From Candidatus Pelagibacter sp. (GTDB taxonomy: Bacteria > Pseudomonadota > Alphaproteobacteria > Pelagibacterales > Pelagibacteraceae), in the NCBI GenBank assembly GCA_028101445.1, contig JAOHKR010000003.1:10084-74083 (forward strand): a stretch of DNA of 64,000 bases, read 5' to 3'. The notes under the pieces are model-generated. The model was not told where the DNA came from. It searched no databases and saw only the letters and a list, made by a program, of their open reading frames with translations. Below, one piece after another: positions 1 to 8,860 of the stretch (the stretch's first letter is position 1; each line of letters starts with the position of its first letter). Made by a program: the position numbers and the translations under genes.

Positions 1-140
1 CGGATTTGATAGGATTTCTAATTTTGATACCTTTTACAAGAAATATTATATTAAATATTGCATTAAAAAGTAAACACAAAAAAAATCATGACGATGACAT
101 CGTAGAAGTGGAAGTAGTAGATAAAAAAGATGAATTATAA
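1..140 (+). CDS. fxsA: FxsA family membrane protein, C-terminal fragment
   Basis: Only the last 46 codons are in the window; the reading frame is open from base 3 to the TAA at 138-140. The visible part starts with a hydrophobic stretch (DLIGFLILIPFTR), which matches the last membrane segment of FxsA-type inner-membrane proteins. It is followed by a short Lys/Asp/Glu-rich cytoplasmic tail. The stop overlaps the start of secB by 11 bases, suggesting translational coupling. Role in SAR11 unknown; in E. coli FxsA modulates phage exclusion by the F plasmid. The family call rests on a short segment and gene adjacency. Confidence 0.6.
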   Translation, partial: DLIGFLILIPFTRNIILNIALKSKHKKNHDDDIVEVEVVDKKDEL

Positions 141-549
141 AATAATTGGAAAATACATAAAAGAGTTAGATTTTAATATCCCCAAACCTGAAATTTTTTT
201 TTTACTTTCAAAAAATATAGCAAACTATAAAATTAATATTGATATTAAAAGTTCACCTGTAAAACAAAATATTATAGAGATCTTAACAACACTTTCTTTA
301 AATTCTGCTAAACAAGATCAAGAAAAAATTAAAACTAAAATTATTTATTCTGCAATAATCGAATTAGAAAATAACAAAATTAGTAAAGAAGAAGTTGAAA
401 AAATAATTTTAGTAAAGGTGCCGTCAGAAATTTATCAAGAGATAAGAACTATATTTGTCTTTCTTTTCGAAAATTCAGGATTTAAAGATGTAAAAATTAA
501 CGAGTCTGTTGATTTTGAAAAACTATATAAGCTAAAGAAAGTTCAATAA
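130..549 (+). CDS. secB: Protein-export chaperone SecB (divergent)
   Basis: 139 residues, close to the 150-170 typical of SecB. SecB is a cytosolic tetrameric chaperone that keeps preproteins unfolded and hands them to SecA. The N-terminal motif YIKELDFNIP (res 9-18) matches the family's opening strand, which usually reads YxKDxSFExP. The C-terminal part (IRTIFVFLFENSGFKDVKI, then a DFEKLY-like end) corresponds to the usual ARExIxxxxxRGxFPxLxLxPVNFDALY region. The invariant PYARE and RGGFP cores are degraded, so this is a fast-evolving homologue. It overlaps fxsA upstream and converges on dnaQ, whose end overlaps its end by 7 bases. Confidence 0.75.
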   Translation: MNYKIIGKYIKELDFNIPKPEIFFLLSKNIANYKINIDIKSSPVKQNIIEILTTLSLNSAKQDQEKIKTKIIYSAIIELENNKISKEEVEKIILVKVPSEIYQEIRTIFVFLFENSGFKDVKINESVDFEKLYKLKKVQ

Positions 550-1202
550 AAATTTTTCTTTAACTCTGATTTTAAAAAAGCTCTATGTTTTTCCTCTTCA
601 ACTTCAGAAATTTTTATAATTTTTTTGTTATAATCTTTAACAACAGAAAAATTTGAACTTGGTGTATTGTTTGAAAGATTAAATTTAGGTTCTTTTGCAT
701 CTAATAAATTAATATAGACCTCTCTTAGTAATTCGCAATCCAGCAACGCGTTATGTTTTACTCTTTTAGATAAACTAATATTAAATTTTCGACATAAAGC
801 ATCAAGTGAATTTGATGAACCTGGAAATTTATTTCTAGCAACTTCAAGAGAATCGATAACAAATTTTTTATCAATTTTTCCTTTATTAATTAAACCTAGC
901 TCTCCATCTAGAAAACCAAGATCGAAATTTGCATTATGAATAATAATTTTTTTCTCATTTACAAAATTTTTAAATTCTTCAGCGATAACATCAAAAGTTT
1001 CTTTGTCTTTTAGAAATTCTTCAGAAAAACCGTGAACATTAAAAGCTGCTTCAGGTACATTTCTTTTAGGATTGATCAGTTTATGAAAAACATTTCCTGT
1101 TGGTATCAAATTCTTTGTTTCTATGCAGGCTATTTCAACAATTTTATGTCCTTCTCTAAAAGATAATCCTGTTGTTTCCGTATCTAAAAAAACTTCATAC
1201 AT
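543..1202 (-). CDS. dnaQ: DNA polymerase III epsilon subunit (3'-5' proofreading exonuclease)
   Basis: 219 residues. It is a DEDDh exonuclease that removes misincorporated bases for the replicative polymerase. All catalytic residues are visible: D7 and E9 in FLDTETTG, D94 in HNANFD, and H150 and D155 in KHNALLD. The C-terminal portion (about 165-219) is Lys/Asn-rich and should hold the segment that binds the alpha subunit. First downstream-most gene of a minus-strand run dnaQ-coaE-aroE-hemE; its start overlaps coaE by 8 bases. The dnaQ-coaE-aroE order near hemE is a conserved alphaproteobacterial arrangement. Confidence 0.95.
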   Translation of the reverse strand: MYEVFLDTETTGLSFREGHKIVEIACIETKNLIPTGNVFHKLINPKRNVPEAAFNVHGFSEEFLKDKETFDVIAEEFKNFVNEKKIIIHNANFDLGFLDGELGLINKGKIDKKFVIDSLEVARNKFPGSSNSLDALCRKFNISLSKRVKHNALLDCELLREVYINLLDAKEPKFNLSNNTPSSNFSVVKDYNKKIIKISEVEEEKHRAFLKSELKKNFY

Positions 1203-1758
1203 ATTGATTAATTATACCTGATAAGCTTTTTTTTAAAATATTTAAATTTTTTTCATTAACAACGATATGATTTGAAAATTTTGCTTTTTTTATATCTGAA
1301 AATTGTCTTTTGTTTAATAAATTAAACATTTTTATTTCTCCACCTTTATCTAGAAATCTATTAAGTCTAATTTTTCTCTTTGCTTTTATAAAGATTATTA
1401 TATCAAAATGTTTCATTAAATTACTTTCAATCAATAAAGGTATTTCATAAAAAACTAATTTCTTTTTTTGATTGTTAATAGAAAATTTTTTCATTTCTTT
1501 TCTTACCAAAGGATGAATCATTTTCTCTAATATTTTTACTTGTTTGTTGTCTTGTAATATAATTTCTTTTAATGCTATTTTTAAATTGTGCTGTTTAATA
1601 TTAAATTTTCTTTTTAATAATTTCTGCAAAATAGATTTTTTATAAAGTCTACTTACGACAACATCGGCGCTAAATAAAGGACCTCTTTTATAAGACAGTA
1701 TTTGACTTGCGGTTGTTTTTCCAGAGGCTATAGATCCTGTAATACCAATTTTAATCAT
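1195..1758 (-). CDS. coaE: Dephospho-CoA kinase
   Basis: 187 residues. Catalyses the last step of coenzyme A synthesis, ATP-dependent phosphorylation of the ribose 3'-OH of dephospho-CoA. The N-terminus holds a P-loop, GSIASGKT (res 8-15). The segment VFYEIPLLIESNL matches the family's conserved VxxxPLLxE substrate-binding motif. Length is at the short end of the family (about 190-210). It overlaps aroE by 4 bases and dnaQ by 8, so the three are probably co-transcribed. Confidence 0.93.
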   Translation of the reverse strand: MIKIGITGSIASGKTTASQILSYKRGPLFSADVVVSRLYKKSILQKLLKRKFNIKQHNLKIALKEIILQDNKQVKILEKMIHPLVRKEMKKFSINNQKKKLVFYEIPLLIESNLMKHFDIIIFIKAKRKIRLNRFLDKGGEIKMFNLLNKRQFSDIKKAKFSNHIVVNEKNLNILKKSLSGIINQYV

Positions 1759-2576
1759 TTTAGTTTTGACATTAATAAATTAATTAATTCATTGTCTATT
1801 TCTGGATTAATTTTATTCCACAAGTAAAAAGATTTTTGAGCTTGATAAATAAACATGTCTAAACCATTAAAAACTTTAACCCCTTTATCTTCAAGAAATT
1901 TAAAAGTTTTAGTTTTAAGCGGATTATAAATAGTATCTATATAAATTGAATTTTCTTTACATTTATCAAAATCGAAATCGAAATCTGATCCATCTTTTAA
2001 GCCTAAGCTTGTGGCATTAATAATTATATCATAATTTTTTATTTCGCTTTGTAGATTGTTCCAAGAAAAAATATTTAAGAAATTAAATTTTTTTTTTAAA
2101 AATAAACATTTTTCATGTGTTCTATTCGTTATTGAAATTTTTTTTATACCAGATTTTTCCAACGATAATATTACAGATGGGGACACACCGCCTGCCCCTA
2201 TAACTAATGCTTTTTTGTTCATTGCATTTTCTATACGTTTTAAATAAGCGGCTTGAAGACCGTATACATCTGTATTTTCTCCTATAACAGTGCCTTTTGT
2301 GTCTAAAAATAATGTATTAACAGAACCTGTAATTTCAGCGTCATTAATTATTTTTTCTAAAAACCTTACAATTTTTTGTTTAAAAGGGAGAGTAACGTTA
2401 ACACCTGACAATGATTTATTTTTAATCTTTCTTACAACTTCCTCTAAATTATTTTCTTCAATATCTATTATGGAGTAAGAAGCATTTACATTATATTTTT
2501 TAAACCAATAATTATGTAGAAATGGAGATAAAGAATGTTTAATTGGATTTCCGATTATACCAAATTTTTTTATCAT
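1755..2576 (-). CDS. aroE: Shikimate dehydrogenase (NADP+)
   Basis: 273 residues, normal for AroE. Reduces 3-dehydroshikimate to shikimate in aromatic amino-acid synthesis. Shikimate-binding residues are in GNPIKHSLSPFLHN (res 9-22); the catalytic Lys66 is in NVTLPFKQ and the paired Asp103 in NTDVYG. The NADP-binding turn is GAGGVS (127-132). The stop-start overlap with hemE is a single base and the overlap with coaE is 4 bases, typical of a coupled operon. In many alphaproteobacteria maf lies just upstream of aroE; here maf sits on the other side of the putative origin. Confidence 0.95.
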   Translation of the reverse strand: MIKKFGIIGNPIKHSLSPFLHNYWFKKYNVNASYSIIDIEENNLEEVVRKIKNKSLSGVNVTLPFKQKIVRFLEKIINDAEITGSVNTLFLDTKGTVIGENTDVYGLQAAYLKRIENAMNKKALVIGAGGVSPSVILSLEKSGIKKISITNRTHEKCLFLKKKFNFLNIFSWNNLQSEIKNYDIIINATSLGLKDGSDFDFDFDKCKENSIYIDTIYNPLKTKTFKFLEDKGVKVFNGLDMFIYQAQKSFYLWNKINPEIDNELINLLMSKLK

Positions 2577-3583
2577 TAATTAAAATTTCTATAAAACTTT
2601 ATGAGTCTATCAACTTTGTCAACTTCTGTCTCTGGAAGTATCCCGTGACCTAAATTAAAAATATAAGGAACTTTATTTAAAATGTTTAAATATTTAATAG
2701 TATTTTTTTGAATTTCTTGATCTGGTAAAAATAAAATTTTTGGGTCTAACCCTCCTTGTAAGACAACATTTTTTAAATTTTTTAAAGCCCAAGATGGATC
2801 TATTTCAAAATCTAAATTTAATCCATTTGGTTTTACTAAATTATTAAATTCTTTATAATTTTCTTTAATCCCTTTTGGAAAACAAATAACTGGTATTTTT
2901 TTTTTATTGCAAAATTCTACTAATTTTAAATTAGGAATATAACAATAGTTTGGTAAATCATCACCCGGTAATAAACCCGCCCAAGAATCAAAAATTTGAA
3001 CTATATCCGCTCCAGCATTAATTTGATTTTCAATATGAATACACAAGTATTCGTTTAATTTATCTAAAATTAAATTTACTTCAAAATCTTTTAATTTTAA
3101 TTTTTCTAAATTTATTTCTTTTTTACTTTTTTTGAGATTTAACATATAAATTAATAGCGTCCACGGTGCACCTATAAAAGATATTAAAGATTTTTTTTTG
3201 TCTAATTTTTTTCTAGTTATTTCTATTGCTTTATAAACAGGATGTAATTTTTGGGTAAATGATATTTTATCATTGTCTAAAAAATTATTTATATTGAAAT
3301 CACTTAACTTGGGTCCATAATCTTTTATAAATTCGACGTTTTGACCTAAGGCATAAGGAACCATAAGAATATCAGAAAATATTATAGCTGAATCGATATC
3401 AAACCTTTTGATTGGTTGTAAAGTTATTTCAGCGCTTAACTCGCTGTTTAAACAAAGCTCAATAAAGTTTTGATTACTAGCTCTAATTTTTTTAAATTCC
3501 GGTAAATACCTACCTGCTTGTCTCATAAACCAAACTGATTTACAAATTTTTCTACCAGTTAAGATTTTTACAAGATTGCTCAT
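2576..3583 (-). CDS. hemE: Uroporphyrinogen III decarboxylase
   Basis: 335 residues. Decarboxylates the four acetate side chains of uroporphyrinogen III to give coproporphyrinogen III in heme synthesis. The diagnostic N-terminal signature WFMRQAGRYLPEF is at res 18-30 and contributes the two substrate-binding arginines. The segment IGAPWTLLIYML and the C-terminal NLGHGILPETEVD also match the family. It is the first gene of the minus-strand hemE-aroE-coaE-dnaQ run. Its start faces the 271-bp putative origin region, the same hemE-origin junction known in Caulobacter and Rickettsia. Confidence 0.96.
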   Translation of the reverse strand: MSNLVKILTGRKICKSVWFMRQAGRYLPEFKKIRASNQNFIELCLNSELSAEITLQPIKRFDIDSAIIFSDILMVPYALGQNVEFIKDYGPKLSDFNINNFLDNDKISFTQKLHPVYKAIEITRKKLDKKKSLISFIGAPWTLLIYMLNLKKSKKEINLEKLKLKDFEVNLILDKLNEYLCIHIENQINAGADIVQIFDSWAGLLPGDDLPNYCYIPNLKLVEFCNKKKIPVICFPKGIKENYKEFNNLVKPNGLNLDFEIDPSWALKNLKNVVLQGGLDPKILFLPDQEIQKNTIKYLNILNKVPYIFNLGHGILPETEVDKVDRLIKFYRNFN

Positions 3584-3854
3584 TAAATAATAAAAAGTTT
3601 ATAAACTTAGTTTTTATAGTAGGTCCTGTTAATTTGTTATATAACTAATTATACATCTTTTATACCTAGAGGATTTGATAACTATCCAATAAAATGTCCC
3701 ATTTCTAGATTTTAATACTTTTATAAACACTTATAAAACAATATTATCAACATTGAACAAGGTGTGAAATATATGTTTATAATTGTTAACTTTTTTTTTT
3801 AAGAATGAGTAAAAAATTAAAACATTACTTTATTAAATATTTATAAACAGGCTT
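3584..3854. other. Putative chromosomal replication origin (oriC) region
   Basis: A 271-bp AT-rich gap between divergent hemE and the PPSR-family gene. Seen in sequence: four 9-mers of form TTATNAACA, one mismatch from the classical DnaA box TTATNCACA. They lie at 3721-3729, 3744-3752, 3774-3782 (minus strand) and 3841-3849. A fifth, 8/9 match is at 3599-3607. A 10-T run and AT-rich tract at 3791-3850 could serve as an unwinding element. Known: in Caulobacter and Rickettsia the origin lies between hemE and the RP001/DUF299 gene, which is the gene on the right here. Inference: origin. It also holds the promoters of both flanking genes. Confidence 0.6.
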
Positions 3855-4673
3855 ATGAACGAAAAATACAATGTATATCTTGTGTCTGACTCTACTGGTG
3901 AAACTCTTGATAGAATTTTTTTGTCGCTTAAATCTCAATTTTCTAATTTCGAGTATCAAAAAAAGGAATTTGCTTTTGTAAGAACAGAGCAGCAAATAGA
4001 TAAAATTATAAAAGAATGTAATCAGATAAAGAATTGTTTAATACTTTATACTATTGTGGAAACAAAATTGGCTAAATATATATCATTTAAGAGTGATGAG
4101 AATAATGTTCCTTGTTTTGGCATATTAGGAAATTTAATTTTAAGCTTTTCTAAATTATTAAATCAAAAAGCAATTCATAAACCAAGTGCTCAACATGTTC
4201 TTGATGATGATTATTATAAAAGAATAGAAGCAATACAATTTACAATGGCTCATGATGATGGAAAAAAGTTAGACGATATAAATAGTGCCGATGTTATTTT
4301 ATTAGGTGTTAGCAGAACTAGCAAAACACCTACATCAATATATCTTGCTAACAGAGGTTATAAAACTGTTAATGTACCATTAGTGCCAAACCAAAAAATT
4401 CCTAATGGATTAGAGCTAAATAAAAAATCATGCATTATAGGATTAGTTGCAGATCCAGAACGACTTGCTGATATAAGACGTAATAGAGTAGCCATTATGA
4501 AAGATCACACATTAAAAGAGTATACTGATTTAAAATTTATTAATGATGAAGTTGAAAAATCAAAAAGATTATTTAAAAAAAATAATTGGCCCGTTATCGA
4601 CGTAACCAGAAGATCTGTTGAAGAAACTGCTGCTTCAATTTTAAAAATAATTGAAATTAAAAAGAATAAATGA
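3855..4673 (+). CDS. ppsR: PPSR-family (DUF299) bifunctional kinase/pyrophosphorylase, PPDK/PEP synthase regulator
   Basis: 272 residues, full length for the family. These enzymes switch pyruvate phosphate dikinase or PEP synthase off and on by ADP-dependent phosphorylation and phosphate-dependent dephosphorylation of a threonine. The opening VYLVSDSTGET (res 7-17) and the nucleotide-binding loop GVSRTSKTP (151-159) are diagnostic, as is the C-terminal DVTRRSVEETAA segment. Which dikinase it controls cannot be read here, since neither target is in the window. It is the first gene of a plus-strand run and overlaps maf by 4 bases. It is the homologue of Rickettsia RP001, next to the origin in other alphaproteobacteria. 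Confidence 0.92.
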   Translation: MNEKYNVYLVSDSTGETLDRIFLSLKSQFSNFEYQKKEFAFVRTEQQIDKIIKECNQIKNCLILYTIVETKLAKYISFKSDENNVPCFGILGNLILSFSKLLNQKAIHKPSAQHVLDDDYYKRIEAIQFTMAHDDGKKLDDINSADVILLGVSRTSKTPTSIYLANRGYKTVNVPLVPNQKIPNGLELNKKSCIIGLVADPERLADIRRNRVAIMKDHTLKEYTDLKFINDEVEKSKRLFKKNNWPVIDVTRRSVEETAASILKIIEIKKNK

Positions 4674-5254
4674 GAATTATTTTAGCCTCAAAAAGTGGTG
4701 TAAGAAAGAAAATTTTAGATAAATATAAAATTGAAAATGAAGTAATAATTTCTAATGTCGATGAAAGTGAAATTAAAGATTCTTTAATTGCAAGTGGGGC
4801 AGGTCCATTAGAAATTTCAAAAAACTTAGCTGAAATTAAATCAACTCAAGTAAGCAATAAATATCCCGATAAATTAGTCCTCGGAGCTGATAGTGTAATT
4901 TCTTTAAACAATGAATTAATCAATAAACCAAACTCAAGAGAAGAGGCTTTAAAAATTTTAAAAAAACTTAATAACTCAAAACACAATCTTATAAGTTCGG
5001 TTTGTATTTCAAAAAACGGTTCTATGATTTGGAACCATTCAGATTCATCGGAGCTAAAAATGAAAAATTTAAAAGAAGTAGAATTGATAGATTATCTTGC
5101 TAAAATAGAAACAAAAACTTTACTTGCCTACGGCGTTTATCAAATAGAAGCTGATGGTCTTGAATTATTTGAATATATAAAAGGTGATCAGGACTCAATT
5201 ATGGGTTTGCCAATTAAGGATATTATCAATTACATTAACCAATATAAAAAATGA
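4670..5254 (+). CDS. maf: Maf family nucleoside-triphosphate pyrophosphatase
   Basis: 194 residues. Maf proteins hydrolyse dTTP/UTP or modified nucleotides to the monophosphate and have been linked to septum formation. Visible family signatures are the start IILASKSGVRKKIL (res 3-16), matching the usual LAS.SPRR..LL. The acidic catalytic site lies around D74 in GADSVISL, and the late segment IKGDQDSIMGLPI corresponds to the usual GxxxxVxGLP. The substrate subclass (dTTP/UTP versus m7GTP type) is not decided from the sequence. It overlaps both neighbours by 4 bases, so ppsR-maf-hemH is probably one transcript. Confidence 0.93.
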   Translation: MRIILASKSGVRKKILDKYKIENEVIISNVDESEIKDSLIASGAGPLEISKNLAEIKSTQVSNKYPDKLVLGADSVISLNNELINKPNSREEALKILKKLNNSKHNLISSVCISKNGSMIWNHSDSSELKMKNLKEVELIDYLAKIETKTLLAYGVYQIEADGLELFEYIKGDQDSIMGLPIKDIINYINQYKK

Positions 5255-6243
5255 GAGAAAATCACCCAGATATAAAATTTGGTAAAACCGGAGTGTTATT
5301 AATAAATCTTGGAACACCAGACTCTACTAATTGGTGGGATATAAGAAGATATCTTAAGGAATTTTTATCTGATACAAGGGTTATTGAAGTTAACCCTGTA
5401 ATTTGGCAAATAATTTTAAACTTATTTATTTTAAATTTCAGACCTTCAAAAACAGCCCAGGCGTACAAAAAAATTTGGCTAAAAGAAACAAACGAGTCAC
5501 CATTACGTTATTATACAAGAAATCAAGCAGAAAAATTACAACAAGAACTTGTAGGTGAAAACATTATAGTTAATTTTGCAATGAGATATGGAAATCCTAG
5601 TATTAAATCTAAACTTACCGAACTCAAAAAAAATGGGTGTGAAAATATAATTATTCTGCCTCTTTACCCTCAATATGCAGCAGCTACAACAGCAACAGTT
5701 TGTGATGAAGTTTATAGAACTCTAATGAAAATGCGATGGCAGCCAAGTTTACAAATTGTCCCTCACTATGAAAGCGAGCCTTCATATGTAAGTGCCTTAG
5801 TGAAAAGTATTGAAAAGAAAATTGAAACTATCAGTTGGAAGCCAGATTTGATTATCGCATCTTACCATGGCATACCAAAAAAATATTTTGATAAAGGCGA
5901 CCCATATCATTGTTATTGTCATAAAACTACCCGACTAATAAAAGAAAAATTTTCTAAAATTGAAATTCAAACAACATTCCAATCTCGATTTGGCCCTCAA
6001 GAATGGTTAACACCTTATACTGATAAAACTTTAGAAAGCTTATCTGCTAAAGGAATAAAAAATTTGTTGGTAATTTGTCCAGGTTTTGCATCAGATTGTG
6101 TAGAAACGTTAGAAGAAATTAATATTTTAGGTAGGGAAACTTTTCTAAAAAATGGGGGAGAAAAATTTGATTTCATTCCTTGTTTAAATGATAGTTCAGA
6201 GCACATAAAATTATTCGAAAATTTAGTTAAAAAATATTTATAA
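5251..6243 (+). CDS. hemH: Ferrochelatase
   Basis: 330 residues. Inserts Fe2+ into protoporphyrin IX, the last step of heme synthesis, at the inner membrane face. Seen: GVLLINLGTPDS (res 14-25), the metal-binding His206 in SYHGIP, FQSRFGPQEWLTPYT (about 243-257), and Glu287 in DCVETLEEI. Length is typical. It overlaps maf by 4 bases and is followed 2 bases later by hemJ, so the last two heme steps are coupled here; hemE lies just across the putative origin. Confidence 0.96.
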   Translation: MRENHPDIKFGKTGVLLINLGTPDSTNWWDIRRYLKEFLSDTRVIEVNPVIWQIILNLFILNFRPSKTAQAYKKIWLKETNESPLRYYTRNQAEKLQQELVGENIIVNFAMRYGNPSIKSKLTELKKNGCENIIILPLYPQYAAATTATVCDEVYRTLMKMRWQPSLQIVPHYESEPSYVSALVKSIEKKIETISWKPDLIIASYHGIPKKYFDKGDPYHCYCHKTTRLIKEKFSKIEIQTTFQSRFGPQEWLTPYTDKTLESLSAKGIKNLLVICPGFASDCVETLEEINILGRETFLKNGGEKFDFIPCLNDSSEHIKLFENLVKKYL

Positions 6244-6245
6244 TA

Positions 6246-6677
6246 ATGAATTATTATTTTTTATTTAAGTCTTTACATTTAATATCGGTAGTATCTTGGA
6301 TGGCGGGCCTTTTGTATTTACCAAGAATTTTTGTTTATCATTCTGAAGCATCCCATGAGTCACAAAAAGATATTTTTAAAATCATGGAAAAAAAACTTTA
6401 CAATTACATCATGATGCCTGCAATGTTATTGTCTTGGTTATTTGGAATTTTACTATTACACAGCATTACACTTTCAGTTATTTTTGAACTTTGGATGCAA
6501 ATAAAAATTATAGCAGTAATTATTTTGACTTATTATCACTTCACACTTGGTAAATATTTAAATGATTTTGCAATTGATAAAAATGAGAAAACTTCCAAAT
6601 TTTTCAGGATATATAACGAAATACCTACAATTGTACTAATTGTTGTAATTTTCACTGTGATATTTAAACCTCAATAA
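6246..6677 (+). CDS. hemJ: Protoporphyrinogen IX oxidase HemJ
   Basis: 143 residues, four predicted membrane segments. HemJ (UPF0093) oxidises protoporphyrinogen IX to protoporphyrin IX and replaces HemG/HemY in many alphaproteobacteria and cyanobacteria. The conserved His in KSLHLISVVSWMAGLLYLPR (res 9-28) and the downstream YH before the first loop match the family. A second conserved stretch is MQIKIIAVIILTYYH. It sits 2 bases after hemH, which uses its product, supporting the functional call. The 69-bp gap to rho probably ends this transcript. Confidence 0.92.
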   Translation: MNYYFLFKSLHLISVVSWMAGLLYLPRIFVYHSEASHESQKDIFKIMEKKLYNYIMMPAMLLSWLFGILLLHSITLSVIFELWMQIKIIAVIILTYYHFTLGKYLNDFAIDKNEKTSKFFRIYNEIPTIVLIVVIFTVIFKPQ

Positions 6678-6746
6678 TTAAGGGCTTGTTTTTTTTTAAA
6701 AAAGACATATATTTTAGGTACTTTCCTTCTATAAACAAACAATCAC

Positions 6747-8021
6747 ATGAATTTACAAGAACTTAAGTCCAAAAAACCTGCAGAGCTTATTAGTGAAGCT
6801 GAAAAACTTGGTATTGAAAACCCAAGTACATTAAGAAAGCAGGATCTGCTTTTTGCTATTTTAAAAAAACTGGCAGAGAAAAATGAACAGATTACAGCAA
6901 CAGGTGTTTTAGAAGTTTTACAAGATGGTTTTGGTTTTTTAAGAGCGATAGAGTCTAATTATTTACCTGGCCCCGACGACATTTACGTAAGTCCAAGTCA
7001 AATAAGGAGATTTGGTTTAAGGACCGGGGATTCAGTTGAAGGGGAAATTAGAGGTCCTAAAGATGCAGAAAGGTACTTTGCCCTTTTAAAAGTCAATAAA
7101 ATTAATTTTGATAATCCTGAGCAAGGAAAAAATAAAATTGCATTCGATAACTTAACTCCATTATATCCCAACGAAAGAATTAAATTAGAAGTTGAAACAA
7201 CAAAGATTGAAAAAAAACCAGATAACACTGCTCGATTGATTGATCTTGTAAGTCCAGTTGGAAAAGGGCAAAGATCTTTGATCGTATCTCCACCAAGAGC
7301 TGGAAAAACAATTATTCTTCAAAACATTGCTCAATCAATTACAGCTAATCATCCAGAATGTTACTTAATGGTTCTTTTGATTGATGAAAGGCCAGAAGAA
7401 GTTACAGATATGCAAAGATCAGTAAAGGGAGAAGTTGTTGCCTCAACATTCGATGAACCGGCGTCTCGACACGTTGCTGTAGCTGAAATGGTTATTGAAA
7501 AAGCTAAACGTTTGGTCGAACATAAAAAAGATGTAGTGATTTTATTAGATTCGATAACTAGATTAGGCAGAGCCTATAATGCAGTTATACCTAGCTCTGG
7601 TAAAGTTTTGACAGGTGGTGTTGATGCTAATGCACTTCAAAGACCAAAAAGGTTTTTTGGAGCAGCACGAAATATTGAAGAAGGGGGTTCTCTTACGATC
7701 ATATCAACAGCATTGGTTGATACAGGAAGTAGAATGGACGAAGTTATTTTTGAAGAATTTAAAGGGACAGGTAATTCAGAACTAATTCTTGATAGAAAAG
7801 TTGCTGATAAGAGAATTTACCCTGCTTTAGATATAACAAGATCAGGTACAAGAAGAGAAGAACTTTTATTTGAGAAAGATGATTTGTCTAAAATGAATGT
7901 TCTAAGACGAATCATAAGCCCAATGGGAACAATGGATGGAATTGAGTTTTTAATTTCTAAGCTTAAAAACACAAAAAATAATTCTGACTTTTTCGATTCA
8001 ATGAATAAAACTGCTAATTAG
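6747..8021 (+). CDS. rho: Transcription termination factor Rho
   Basis: 424 residues, standard length. A hexameric RNA-dependent ATPase that ends transcription at unstructured C-rich RNA. Domains in order: Rho_N helical domain (about 1-45), a cold-shock-like RNA-binding domain with GFGFLR (61-66), and a RecA-type ATPase with Walker A SPPRAGKT (181-188). Walker B is [16 protein letters not shown], followed by the Q/R loops. The Rho protein ends without an extension. The gene has its own 69-bp upstream gap with a poly-T tract and converges on the LON-domain gene with 2 bases between them. Confidence 0.97.
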   Translation: MNLQELKSKKPAELISEAEKLGIENPSTLRKQDLLFAILKKLAEKNEQITATGVLEVLQDGFGFLRAIESNYLPGPDDIYVSPSQIRRFGLRTGDSVEGEIRGPKDAERYFALLKVNKINFDNPEQGKNKIAFDNLTPLYPNERIKLEVETTKIEKKPDNTARLIDLVSPVGKGQRSLIVSPPRAGKTIILQNIAQSITANHPECYLMVLLIDERPEEVTDMQRSVKGEVVASTFDEPASRHVAVAEMVIEKAKRLVEHKKDVVILLDSITRLGRAYNAVIPSSGKVLTGGVDANALQRPKRFFGAARNIEEGGSLTIISTALVDTGSRMDEVIFEEFKGTGNSELILDRKVADKRIYPALDITRSGTRREELLFEKDDLSKMNVLRRIISPMGTMDGIEFLISKLKNTKNNSDFFDSMNKTAN

Positions 8022-8023
8022 AT

Positions 8024-8641
8024 TTACTGTATTGTTTGATTATTAAAACTTATTTCGTGTAGATAAAAACTTATTATTTCATTTAAAATACCAATCTTTT
8101 CTTTAAGAGTAACTGTTTCTAGAATTTTTTGCTTTTCCTCATTTGTTATAGGAGCAATCATTGCAAGTGTTTTAATTTTTTGATTTTGACTCAATTTCTC
8201 AAACTCTTTCCAATTAAGTAAAAGACCATTTCTTTTAAAAAAAATTTTTGCTTTTTCTATTAAGTGAGAAGTTTCTACCTTTTCTTTAATATCAGTGATA
8301 TCACTCTTAAACATTTCATAATTTACATTAAACTCTCTATATAGTTTTTGATTTTTGATTTCTTCTATAATTTCAAATCTTGTAATACCGGTCAAATTGA
8401 TTAAAATTCTTCCATCTTTACTTTTATGGTAGTCGTTTATTTTCCCCAAACAACCCACTTTGTGTACAGAATTACTCCCCCCTTTTGTTTGAACCATACC
8501 CATTAATTTATCTTTGTTATATGCATCATTGATTAAGTCCAAATATCTTTGTTCAAAAATATTTAAAGGAAGGTTTGTTTTTGGAAAATAAATAACGCCA
8601 CTTAATGGAAAAATTGGTATTACGTCTGGATAATGTTTCAT
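8024..8641 (-). CDS. LON substrate-binding domain protein (no protease domain)
   Basis: 205 residues consisting only of the PUA-like N-terminal domain of Lon protease. The opening IPIFPLSGVIYFPKTNLPLN is typical of the family (IPIFPLxxxVLFPxxxLPLxIFE), followed by IFEQRYLDLINDA. There is no AAA+ or peptidase domain, and the length agrees with the stand-alone LON-domain proteins common in alphaproteobacteria. Function is uncertain; substrate recognition or adaptor roles are guessed from the domain. A single-gene unit on the minus strand, between rho and tRNA-Gly. Confidence 0.88.
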   Translation of the reverse strand: MKHYPDVIPIFPLSGVIYFPKTNLPLNIFEQRYLDLINDAYNKDKLMGMVQTKGGSNSVHKVGCLGKINDYHKSKDGRILINLTGITRFEIIEEIKNQKLYREFNVNYEMFKSDITDIKEKVETSHLIEKAKIFFKRNGLLLNWKEFEKLSQNQKIKTLAMIAPITNEEKQKILETVTLKEKIGILNEIISFYLHEISFNNQTIQ

Positions 8642-8694
8642 TATTTATAGTATATAAAAATAATTTCTTAATCGATAGTGACATTTTATAATGG

Positions 8695-8724
8695 TTGACC
8701 ATTCATCAAGCTGTGTACTATAAT
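8695..8724 (+). promoter_or_regulatory. Sigma-70 type promoter of tRNA-Gly
   Basis: A -35 box TTGACC (8695-8700) and a perfect -10 TATAAT (8719-8724) are separated by 18 bp. They place the transcription start near 8731, about 3 bases before the mature tRNA. This is the clearest promoter in the window. Confidence 0.8.
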
Positions 8725-8733
8725 CTGCTTTTT

Positions 8734-8808
8734 GCGGGCATAGCTCAGTGGTAGAGCGTCTCGTTGCCAACGAGAAGGTCGAGGGTTCGAACCCCTTTGC
8801 CCGCTCCA
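8734..8808 (+). tRNA. tRNA-Gly (anticodon GCC)
   Basis: The cloverleaf can be built by hand. The acceptor stem is GCGGGCA/TGCCCGC (7 bp). The D arm contains AGCTCAGTGGTAGAGC. The anticodon stem TCTCG/CGAGA carries loop TTGCCAA with anticodon GCC. The T arm contains GGTTCGAACCCC. Discriminator base T and the 3' CCA are encoded (8805-8808). It reads GGC and GGU glycine codons. It stands alone, with its own promoter directly upstream, and phhB follows 52 bases later. Confidence 0.97.
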
Positions 8809-8860
8809 TGATTTTTTAGGTTAAAAATGGAATTACTGTTAATTGGTAAGAAATTTTATA

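Noticed and set aside
3786..3802. CtrA-type binding site (TTAA-N7-TTAA) in the putative origin
   Set aside because: The two TTAA halves are 9 bases apart, not 7, and TTAA is common in such AT-rich DNA.
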